Of a DNA stretch of 64,000 nt, positions 9,119 through 15,977 are shown in pieces. Origin of the DNA: DASVTR01 sp033855775 (GTDB lineage Bacteria > Acidobacteriota > Blastocatellia > Pyrinomonadales > Pyrinomonadaceae); assembly GCA_033855775.1 (NCBI GenBank), contig JAWVFT010000119.1, positions 62,001 to 126,000 of the forward strand, given 5' to 3'. The notes beneath the pieces were generated by a model. The model saw only the letters and a list, made by a program, of their open reading frames with translations, searched no databases and had not been told where the DNA came from. Within the stretch, counting starts at the first letter, position 1, and each line of letters starts with the position of its first letter. The position numbers and the translations under genes were made by a program.

Positions 9119-9249
9119 AAGTGTGCGTCGCTGCCGACATGAAGCTGCTGACGAAGAGAGAGTGAGCAGTAAGGACGCGGGCTGAATCTGAATGAGACGA
9201 ATGAGCGCGCCCGTCAGGCATCGAAGCGTTCGTCCGGGCATCGAATGAG

Positions 9250-9573
9250 ATGAAAGAAGAGCTTGAGCCAATGAGGGGTCTTGAAAGGGGCGCGGCGGTC
9301 GTCGTCGTGTTGCACAGCCCGCGCGAAAAGAGTTGGGGCGTGCTCGACGGAATCAGCGCGGCTGGCGTATTCTTACGCGGTCTGGATTTGAACGCTTTCG
9401 ACGATTGGACGCGGGCCGTGGCGCACGACGAGCCGTTCATGGGGCCGTCCGATCTGTTCTTTCCGATGTGGCGCGTGGAGCGTTTGACGCGCGATGAGGC
9501 GGCGGGCGGCGTGCCCTCGCTGGCCGAGCAATTTGAACAACGGACGGGGCGAAAATTGCAAGAATTTTTGTAG
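9250..9573 (+). CDS. Small protein of unknown function
   Basis: A 107-residue soluble protein with no membrane segment or signal peptide. It begins with a charged stretch, then a beta-rich core (GAAVVVVLHSPREKSWGVLDG, AAGVFLRGLDLNAF), an aromatic DLFFPMWRVERL strand and a C-terminal helix. A later start at ATG 9271 is equally possible. I do not recognise a function. Codon use and an intact frame upstream of recA support a real gene. The pattern of a small barrel acting on a ligand or RNA is only a guess. Confidence 0.6.
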   Translation: MKEELEPMRGLERGAAVVVVLHSPREKSWGVLDGISAAGVFLRGLDLNAFDDWTRAVAHDEPFMGPSDLFFPMWRVERLTRDEAAGGVPSLAEQFEQRTGRKLQEFL

Positions 9574-9720
9574 GAGAAGCGGCGGCTTGCGCGATTGTTT
9601 CGGGCGTGTTATACCGCTTCGGCGCGCACGGTCGCCTCAACCAAGCTGACAGGCGCCGGGCGTCGTTAACTTGAGCCGGGAAAGAGGAAAACTCGCCTCA
9701 ACTTTTTTTGAAAAAAGCTT

Positions 9721-9736
9721 GTTTCATATGTGAAAC
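9721..9736. promoter_or_regulatory. Palindrome upstream of recA, candidate LexA/SOS operator
   Basis: GTTTCATATGTGAAAC is a dyad with perfect 6-base arms (GTTTCA/TGAAAC) around TATG, ending 27 bases before a TATACT -10 box. A palindrome in this position upstream of recA fits a LexA operator. The word is not the E. coli CTGT-N8-ACAG or the Gram-positive GAAC-N4-GTTC box, so the assignment is inferred from position. Confidence 0.5.
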
Positions 9737-9740
9737 ACTG

Positions 9741-9769
9741 TTCCATTCTCGCGTCGCGTGTGTTATACT
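9741..9769 (+). promoter_or_regulatory. Probable recA promoter
   Basis: TATACT at 9764-9769 is a good -10 box; the -35 position (TTCCAT, 17 bases upstream) is poor, as expected for a regulated promoter. It lies 80 bases before the recA start, just downstream of the palindrome. Confidence 0.5.
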
Positions 9770-9848
9770 GCTCCTCGTTTCGGCAGCCTGCCTGTGCGGA
9801 AACGCTTTATTAACCACGAGACGTGAAGAAAAGGAATGGTAGAAAGAG

Positions 9849-10934
9849 ATGTTTGTAATGGCTGAAGACAGAATGAGCGCGGATCGCGGCAAAGCGGTCG
9901 AAGCAGCGCTGCTGAATATTGAAAAGAGATTTGGTAAAGGCTCGATTATGCGCCTCGGCGAGCGCGAGATTTCGGATATTCCGTCAATCCCAACCTCTTC
10001 GCTGAGCCTCGACGCCTGCATCGGCGTTGGCGGCGTGCCGCGCGGTCGCGTCATAGAGATTTATGGCCCGGAAAGCTCCGGCAAAACCACGCTCGCCCTG
10101 CACATCGTCGCGGAAGCGCAGAAGGTTGGCGACGTGGCGGCTTACATTGATGCGGAACACGCGATGGACGCAGAGTATGCTGCGAAGCTCGGTGTTGACG
10201 TTGACCAGCTTTTAATCTCGCAGCCGGATTCGGGCGAGCAGGCTTTGGAGATTGCCGAAGCCTTAGTGCGCTCAAACGGCGTGGGCGTCATCGTCGTTGA
10301 CTCTGTGGCGGCTCTCGTGCCGCGCGCCGAGTTGGACGGCGAGATGGGCGACAGTCTTCCGGGCTTGCAGGCTCGCCTGATGTCGCAGGCTCTCAGGAAA
10401 CTGACGGCCATCGTCGCTTCGTCGAACACCTGCTTTATTTTCATCAACCAGATACGCGAGAAAATCGGCGTCATGTTCGGAAGCCCTGAGACGACGACGG
10501 GCGGGCGCGCGTTGAAGTTCTATTCCTCCTTGCGTCTGGACATTCGCCGCATCGGAGCCATCAAGGACGGCGACCGCTTTGTCGGCAACCGGACGAAGGT
10601 GAAGGTCGTCAAGAACAAGGTCGCGCCGCCGTTCCGCGAGTGCGAGTTCGACATCGTTTACGGCGAAGGCATCTCGCGCGAGGGCGACGTGATTGACCTC
10701 GGCGTCGCCAACAAGATTGTCGAAAAGAGCGGCGCGTGGTTCTCTTACAAGGGCGAGCGTCTCGGTCAGGGCCGCGAAAACGCCAAGCAGACTCTACGGG
10801 ATAACCCGGAGATGTTGCAGCGCGTCGAAACGGACGTGCGCTCTGCGCTCGGCATCGGCGTTCCTGCCGCAACCGAAGCCGCTGCCGAAGAGACGGCTGA
10901 CAGCGCCGCCGCCTCTGGACGCAAAAGCAAGTAA
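9849..10934 (+). CDS. recA: Recombinase A
   Basis: Forms filaments on single-stranded DNA, promotes strand exchange and stimulates LexA self-cleavage. The 361-residue protein has Walker A GPESSGKT at 73-80, Walker B VIVVDSVAAL, and the DNA-binding loop region INQIREKIGVMFGSPETTTG, all without an intein. The C-terminus is short and acidic/Ala-rich, ending GRKSK. ATG 9849 gives MFVMAEDR; ATG 9858 (MAEDR), nine bases after AGAAAGAG, may be the real start. The likely SOS palindrome lies upstream and a long hairpin lies directly downstream. Confidence 0.98.
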   Translation: MFVMAEDRMSADRGKAVEAALLNIEKRFGKGSIMRLGEREISDIPSIPTSSLSLDACIGVGGVPRGRVIEIYGPESSGKTTLALHIVAEAQKVGDVAAYIDAEHAMDAEYAAKLGVDVDQLLISQPDSGEQALEIAEALVRSNGVGVIVVDSVAALVPRAELDGEMGDSLPGLQARLMSQALRKLTAIVASSNTCFIFINQIREKIGVMFGSPETTTGGRALKFYSSLRLDIRRIGAIKDGDRFVGNRTKVKVVKNKVAPPFRECEFDIVYGEGISREGDVIDLGVANKIVEKSGAWFSYKGERLGQGRENAKQTLRDNPEMLQRVETDVRSALGIGVPAATEAAAEETADSAAASGRKSK

Positions 10935-10954
10935 GATAAAAACAGTCTGAAGCT

Positions 10955-11012
10955 CAACGCGCAAAGTCCGAAGTCAAGGAAGATGATTCTTGACTTTGGA
11001 CTTTGCGCGTTG
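10955..11012. repeat. Long hairpin between recA and amidohydrolase, AAGTCC family
   Basis: Two 24-base arms (10955-10978 and 10989-11012) pair with a single mismatch around a 10-base loop. Each arm repeats the words AAAGTCC and AAGTCAAG about every 7-8 bases. It could act as a terminator for recA, though no T-run follows. It resembles the element at 12919. Confidence 0.75.
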
Positions 11013-11075
11013 GACTTTCGACTCCATTTGCTTTTATAGTCCGCTTCGTTTCTATTCTGGTTTTTCGTTTGAGCG

Positions 11076-12401
11076 ATGGATAAAACGATTCTCATCAAAA
11101 ACGGCACGCTGCTCTTGATGGACGAAGCGCAAGCGGTCTGGGAGGGCGACCTGTTGATACGTGACGGTCGCATCGCCGCCATCGGTGAGACGGGCGGCGC
11201 GGCGGACGTTGTGATTGACGCGCGCGATTGCGCCGTGCTGCCCGGCTTCGTGCAGACGCACATCCATCTCTGCCAGACGCTCTTTCGCGGCGCGGCTGAC
11301 GACCTGGCTTTGATTGACTGGCTGAAGAAACGCGTCTGGCCGATGGAGGCCGCGCACACGCCCGAATCTTTGAGGGCTTCGGCGCGGCTCGGCATCGCCG
11401 AGTTAATCAAAGGCGGCACGACCTGCGCGCTGACGATGGAGACGGTCAATCACACGGAGGCCGTCTTTCGCGCCGTCGAAGAGACTGGCTTTCGCGCGAC
11501 CGTCGGCAAGTGCATGATGGACAAGGGAGCGGACGTGCCTGCCGCGCTGCACGAAGAGACGGCAGCCTCCATCCATGAATCGCTCGCGCTGCTTGACGAG
11601 TGGCATGGCCGCGACGGCGGGCGCATACGCTATTGCTTCGCCCCGCGCTTCGCCGTCAGTTGCACGCGCGAGTTGCTCGAACAAGTGGCCACGCTGGCCA
11701 CTGAACGCGGCGTGATGGTGCACACGCACGCCTCCGAAAACGTGGACGAGATACAAATGGTCGAGCGCGAAACAGGCCAGCGCAACATCATCTATCTAGA
11801 CTCGCTCGGCATCAGCGGTTCGCATGTGTTGCTCGCCCACTGCGTTCACCTGGACGACGCGGAGATAGCGACGCTCGCAAGAACCAACACGCACGTCGCA
11901 CACTGCCCTTCGTCGAATCTCAAACTCGCCTCCGGCATCGCGCCCATCAGCCGCCTGCTCGAACAGGGCGTCAGCGTCTCGCTCGGCGCGGACGGCGCGC
12001 CCTGCAACAATCGCTTAGATATGTTTACGGAGATGCGCACCGCCGCCTTGCTGCAAAAGGTTCAGCACGGGCCGGAGAGCCTCAAAGCCGCGCGCGCGCT
12101 TCGCATGGCGACGATTGACGGGGCGCGCGCGCTCGGCCTCGCGGATGAAATCGGCAGCCTTGAAATCGGAAAGCGAGCCGACGTGATAATCATCAACCTC
12201 AAACGCCTGCATTCCACGCCGCGCCCTTCCGACATCACCTCAACAATCGTTTACTCAGCCCAGGCGACGGATGTTTTGACCGTCATCATTGATGGCCGCT
12301 TCGTCATGCGCGACCGCGCTCTCTTGACGATTGACGAGCGGGAAGTCATCGAAACAGCCAACCGCGAGGCGCAAGCCTTAGCGGAACGCGCCGGAATCTA
12401 A
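11076..12401 (+). CDS. Amidohydrolase, probable adenosine-type (MTA/SAH) deaminase
   Basis: A 441-residue metal-dependent hydrolase of the TrzN/MtaD/DadD branch. Its likely role is deaminating 5'-methylthioadenosine, S-adenosylhomocysteine or 5'-deoxyadenosine. Metal ligands are visible as His62 and His64 in QTHIHLCQTLFRG, the HTHASE motif (216-221), and Asp306 in LGADGAPCNNRLDM; LLAHCVHL carries another conserved His. The N-terminal strand TILIKNGTLLLMD and the C-terminal GSLEIGKRADVIIINL form the small composite domain. Substrate cannot be fixed by sequence alone; chlorohydrolase or guanine deaminase are less likely alternatives. Confidence 0.88.
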   Translation: MDKTILIKNGTLLLMDEAQAVWEGDLLIRDGRIAAIGETGGAADVVIDARDCAVLPGFVQTHIHLCQTLFRGAADDLALIDWLKKRVWPMEAAHTPESLRASARLGIAELIKGGTTCALTMETVNHTEAVFRAVEETGFRATVGKCMMDKGADVPAALHEETAASIHESLALLDEWHGRDGGRIRYCFAPRFAVSCTRELLEQVATLATERGVMVHTHASENVDEIQMVERETGQRNIIYLDSLGISGSHVLLAHCVHLDDAEIATLARTNTHVAHCPSSNLKLASGIAPISRLLEQGVSVSLGADGAPCNNRLDMFTEMRTAALLQKVQHGPESLKAARALRMATIDGARALGLADEIGSLEIGKRADVIIINLKRLHSTPRPSDITSTIVYSAQATDVLTVIIDGRFVMRDRALLTIDEREVIETANREAQALAERAGI

Positions 12402-12766
12402 ACTTTCATTTTCGAGCGACGCATAAATTGTCTACGGCTTTGCTCAAGGCCGCGAGCGAAGCTTTGTGTGATGCGTGTTCGATGAAGTTGAAGAAGGCAG
12501 GGAAATCCGGCGAGTCTTAAAAATGGTGAAGCGTAAAAATAGCTGTGCCAACTCAGTTGGAGCGTCTTCGGGGGGCGAAGGCCGACTTCCGAGTTGGCAC
12601 GGGCGGGTTACTACTTTGTTCGGGCTGCGGATGATTTGTCTTGCGACCGGCTGACGTTTGGGCTATCAACCCACATCCTCAACGCGACGCATTATACACC
12701 TCTTGTCTAAACTGTCAACAGTTTTTTGTGACTAATTCGACAAATTTTTTGATTGCCTTTTACAGG
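12402..12766. other. Non-coding gap upstream of tRNA-Phe
   Basis: No gene is supported in about 420 bases before the tRNA. It holds a structured hairpin at 12545-12600 and a 16-base dyad AAACTGTCAACAGTTT at 12709-12724 followed by T residues, which could be a small operator or terminator. The rest is AT-richer than its surroundings. Confidence 0.5.
12545..12600. repeat. Compact structured hairpin
   Basis: Perfect 10-base arms GTGCCAACTC and GAGTTGGCAC enclose an inner CTTCG/CGAAG stem with a G-rich loop. On the plus strand it would fold into a branched or stacked hairpin RNA. It has no T-run, so an intrinsic terminator is unlikely. It may be a small RNA, a REP-like repeat or a protein site. 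Confidence 0.5.
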
Positions 12767-12796
12767 TTGACACTCTGCGCTCCGGCTCCTTATACT
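12767..12796 (+). promoter_or_regulatory. Consensus promoter of tRNA-Phe
   Basis: TTGACA at 12767-12772 and TATACT at 12791-12796 are separated by 18 bases and lie 29 bases before the tRNA. This is one of the strongest promoter matches in the window. GC-rich sequence follows the -10 box. Confidence 0.8.
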
Positions 12797-12825
12797 GCGC
12801 TCTTTGCTGCGCGAGCAAAAAATTT

Positions 12826-12898
12826 GGCCAGGTAGCTCAGTCGGTAGAGCGCGGCCCTGAAAAGGCCGGCGTCGGCGGTTCGATTCCGTCCCTGGCCA
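12826..12898 (+). tRNA. tRNA-Phe (GAA)
   Basis: A complete 73-base cloverleaf. Acceptor arms GGCCAGG/CCTGGCC pair perfectly with discriminator A, the D-loop contains AGCTCAGTCGGTAGAGC, the anticodon stem CGGCC/GGCCG encloses CTGAAAA with anticodon GAA, and the T arm is GGCGGTTCGATTCCGTC. The 3' CCA is not encoded (ATT follows), so it must be added by nucleotidyltransferase. Confidence 0.97.
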
Positions 12899-12918
12899 TT
12901 CTCGGAACGTAGTCGCAG

Positions 12919-12981
12919 GTCAAAAGTCCAATGTCCAAAGTCTTGATGATGAGTCAAGACATTGGACATTGGATTTTTGAC
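12919..12981. repeat. Long hairpin after tRNA-Phe, AAGTCC family
   Basis: Arms 12919-12946 and 12954-12981 (28 bases each) pair with two mismatches around a 7-base loop. Each arm repeats AAGTCCA/ATGTCCA words with a 7-base step. It shares its words with the element after recA at 10955. It lies between tRNA-Phe and a convergent gene and could terminate both. Confidence 0.75.
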
Positions 12982-12999
12982 TTTCAACCTTCGACTTGC

Positions 13000-13455
13000 T
13001 TATCTGTGCCAGTAGTGTTTGATTTTTTGCGCGAGCATGGGGAAGGGGACGTACTCGGCCTGGCGGCCTGCGCGGCGTAGTTTATCGACCATGCGCATTG
13101 CGCCGTCGGCGTTGCGCGTATGCACCATGATGGTGGAGGCGGGCTGGATTTTCGGCTCGGCGGCGAGCCAACTGGCGATGGCATAGCCCGTCTTCTCGTC
13201 GTCGTTCGACTTCGAGTGATAGTGTTCGGGCAGCAGGTCGTGGTCTAGAAAGATGGCGTCGTAGAAATTCCGGCTGAGCAGTTCGCGTGCGCGGGCCACG
13301 TCGTCGGCGATGTCCAGAAGGTCTCCGTCGAAGCGTTTGGTAAACCAGACATGACGGCGCGTGTCGTCGTCGAGCAGGAAGACGCGAATCGGGCTGCGCG
13401 GCGCAGCCGCATGGTTGAGGCCGAGCTTGTGCAGCAGCCCTTTCAAGATACTCAT
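13000..13455 (-). CDS. Receiver-like protein, cyclic-phosphate-processing (cREC) type
   Basis: A 151-residue protein made of one receiver-like domain. VFLLDDDTRRH (25-35), AIFLDHDLLP (67-76), TGYAIASWL (89-97) and MVHTRNADGAMRM (110-122) match the order of conserved segments in the cREC family (LDD, LDHDL, TGYD-W, VHS-N), in which an acidic/His centre is predicted to handle cyclic phosphates rather than be phosphorylated. The short basic N-terminal helix (SILKGLLHKLGL) is not part of that domain. It stands alone between tRNA-Phe and an oxidoreductase. Assignment is from remembered family motifs; a plain response regulator is the alternative. Confidence 0.65.
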   Translation of the reverse strand: MSILKGLLHKLGLNHAAAPRSPIRVFLLDDDTRRHVWFTKRFDGDLLDIADDVARARELLSRNFYDAIFLDHDLLPEHYHSKSNDDEKTGYAIASWLAAEPKIQPASTIMVHTRNADGAMRMVDKLRRAGRQAEYVPFPMLAQKIKHYWHR

Positions 13456-13693
13456 CTATTTATGAATCAACTCCAAGCATGTTTTTAACCGTCCGCATCG
13501 GGCTGTGTAAGATTCTGCATCCGGCTCAGAAGGATGCCTCAAAATATATCACAGACTGAATGAAAGACGGCGGGGCCGCCAATCGTCAGGCACGAGCTAT
13601 AACCCTTCGCTTATCTTGCGCCGTGGCCTTGCGACCGGACTGATTGTGAGATGCATTCCGAGTGTGTTAATAATTTCGAGCGATTTTTCAACT

Positions 13694-15853
13694 ATGAAGC
13701 AAGTCTTGCAGAACTTGAAGACGGGCCAGATGGCTGTCGCGGAGGTGCCCGCGCCGGTCGTGCAGCGGGGGCGCGTGCTGGTGCGCACCGCAGCCTCTTT
13801 AATCAGCGCAGGCACGGAGCGGATGGCCGTTGACGAAGGCAAGAAGAGCTTGTTCGACAAAGCCAGAGAACGCCCCGAACTCGTCAAGCAGGCCATCCAG
13901 CGAGCCAGAGATGAAGGCATCATCAACACCGTCAACGCTGTGCTGACGAAGCTCGGCTCCTCAAGCGCGCTCGGCTACAGCGCGGCAGGCATTGTCATCG
14001 GCGCGGGCGCGGACGTGACGGAGTTTCGCCCCGGCATGCGCGTGGCGTGCGCGGGCGTGGGCTATGCGTCGCACGCCGAAGTCCTCTCGATTCCGCAGAA
14101 CTTGTGCGTCAGGCTGCCGGACGAAGTGAGCTTCGAGGCGGGCGCGTTCGGCACGCTCGGCGCCATCGCCTTGCAGGGCGTGCGGCTGGCTGAGCCAACA
14201 TTGGGCGAAGCCGTGGTCGTCATCGGGCTTGGCTTGCTCGGACAGTTGACCGTGCAACTCCTGAAGGCGAACGGCTGTCGCGTCTTCGGCATTGACCTGG
14301 ATGCTGAGAAGGTCGCGCTTGCGCTCGACCTAGGCGCGGACATGGCTGCGGTCAGTAATGATGAAGTCAAAGGAAGTGTGATGCAGTGGTCGCGCGGGCG
14401 CGGGGCGGATGCGGTGTTGATTACGGCTGCGACTTCATCGAACCAGCCCGTCGAACTGGCGGGTGAAATCTCGCGCTTGAAGGGGCGCGTTATCGCCGTC
14501 GGGTTGGTCGGGATGTCTATCCCGCGCCAACTCTACTTCAAACGCGAGTTGACGTTGAAAGTTTCCATGTCGTACGGGCCGGGACGCTACGATGCGGAGT
14601 ATGAAGAGCGCGGCCACGATTACCCGTTCGCTTACGTGCGCTGGACGGAGAAGCGCAACATAGAAGCTTTTCTGGACCTCATCGCCACGGGCCGCGTTGA
14701 TGTCCAACGCTTAATCACGCATCGCTTTCCGATTGATGAAGGGATGCGCGCTTATCAACTTATCTCGGGCGAAATCAAGGAGCCGTATCTGGGCGTCGTC
14801 TTGCAGTACGACACGGAGCGCGAGCTTGCGCCGCGCCTCGCAGCAGCAACAGGACTAAAGAAGGACGCGAACAAGCCCGCGCCGTCCGTGCGCCTCGGCA
14901 TGATTGGCGCGGGCGCTTACGCCAAGGCGATGTTGCTGCCGCCGTTGAAGACAGAGGGCGTTGAGTTCAGAGCGATTGCCACGGCCAACGGTTTGTCGGC
15001 GCGCGACACCGCCGCCAAGTATAACTTCGCGCGCACGGCCGGCGACGCAGACGAAATCATCAACGACGATGAAGTTAATTTGATTGTTATCGCCACGCGC
15101 CACGACTTGCATGCGGAACTCGCGCGGCGCGCGCTCGAACAAGACCGCCACGTCTTCGTCGAAAAACCTCTGGCTCTGACGGAAGAAGAGTTGGAGCGAG
15201 TGGTCGCTGCGGCGCAAAGTTCCGGCGGGCAATTGATGGTCGGCTTCAATCGTCGCTTTTCGCCGCTGGCTCGCGCGGCGAAGGAGTTTTTCGCCGGTCG
15301 TCAATCGCCGCTCTCGATTAGTTATCGCATCAACGCGGGGCGCATCCCGCGCTCTCATTGGATTCAAGACCCGCGCGAGGGCGGCGGTCGCATCATCGGA
15401 GAGGTCTGCCACTTCGTTGACCTGATGCATTTTTTGACGGGCGCGCTCGTGACGCGCGTCTATGCCGAAGCTGTGACGAGCCGTAATCGAGAGACGGTTG
15501 ACGAGGATTCTGTTTTCATTACGCTGCGTTTCAGCGACGGCTCGAACGGCTCAATCGCTTATCTGGCCGAGGGCGACAAGGCTCTGGCGAAAGAGCGCGT
15601 GGAGATTTTCGGCGAAGGAAAATCTTTCGTGCTTGATGATTTTCGCGGCGCGACGGGTTATCGCAACGGGCGCGGGGAACAGACGAGGCTGCGCGGGCAG
15701 GACAAAGGGCAAGCGGAAGAAGTGCGCGCCGTTTGCGAAGTCGTGACGAAAGGCACGCCCTCTCCCATCGCGCTCGACGATTTGGCTGCGACGACGCGCG
15801 CCACTTTCCGCATCCGCGAATCGTTGCGCACGGGACAGGCCGTTGATGTCTGA
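13694..15853 (+). CDS. Fused zinc-type alcohol dehydrogenase and Gfo/Idh/MocA oxidoreductase
   Basis: A 719-residue fusion. Residues about 1-345 form a medium-chain dehydrogenase/reductase (GRVLVRTAASLISAGTERM, Rossmann VVIGLGLLGQLTVQLLKANG), and 380-719 form a Gfo/Idh/MocA NAD(P)-dependent sugar oxidoreductase (RLGMIGAGAYAKAMLLPPL, VFVEKPLALTEEEL, GFNRRFSPLAR). Such two-domain oxidoreductases usually occur in surface polysaccharide or inositol-type sugar clusters, but no glycan genes adjoin it here. The ATG at 13694 (MKQVLQNLKTG) was chosen over an in-frame one at 13616 because the extra 26 residues do not match the family. A clear terminator follows. Confidence 0.9.
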   Translation: MKQVLQNLKTGQMAVAEVPAPVVQRGRVLVRTAASLISAGTERMAVDEGKKSLFDKARERPELVKQAIQRARDEGIINTVNAVLTKLGSSSALGYSAAGIVIGAGADVTEFRPGMRVACAGVGYASHAEVLSIPQNLCVRLPDEVSFEAGAFGTLGAIALQGVRLAEPTLGEAVVVIGLGLLGQLTVQLLKANGCRVFGIDLDAEKVALALDLGADMAAVSNDEVKGSVMQWSRGRGADAVLITAATSSNQPVELAGEISRLKGRVIAVGLVGMSIPRQLYFKRELTLKVSMSYGPGRYDAEYEERGHDYPFAYVRWTEKRNIEAFLDLIATGRVDVQRLITHRFPIDEGMRAYQLISGEIKEPYLGVVLQYDTERELAPRLAAATGLKKDANKPAPSVRLGMIGAGAYAKAMLLPPLKTEGVEFRAIATANGLSARDTAAKYNFARTAGDADEIINDDEVNLIVIATRHDLHAELARRALEQDRHVFVEKPLALTEEELERVVAAAQSSGGQLMVGFNRRFSPLARAAKEFFAGRQSPLSISYRINAGRIPRSHWIQDPREGGGRIIGEVCHFVDLMHFLTGALVTRVYAEAVTSRNRETVDEDSVFITLRFSDGSNGSIAYLAEGDKALAKERVEIFGEGKSFVLDDFRGATGYRNGRGEQTRLRGQDKGQAEEVRAVCEVVTKGTPSPIALDDLAATTRATFRIRESLRTGQAVDV

Positions 15854-15914
15854 TAGTTGTTGCTGCTGAATCCGTTTTCATAGCGGCAACGGTCGGAACG
15901 AATGATGAGAAAAA

Positions 15915-15952
15915 GCGGGCGCGTTCTTGAGGGAACGCGCCCGCCTTTCGTT
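15915..15952 (+). terminator. Intrinsic terminator
   Basis: A perfect 12-base stem GCGGGCGCGTTC/GAACGCGCCCGC with a 6-base loop is followed by CTTTCGTT. It ends the fused oxidoreductase gene and faces the convergent propeller gene. Confidence 0.8.
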
Positions 15953-15977
15953 ATGCCTTCTCGTTGGAGTCGGTCGT

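Noticed and set aside
12641..12835. 64-codon frame before tRNA-Phe
   Set aside because: Runs through the tRNA promoter into the tRNA; no ribosome-binding site or similarity.
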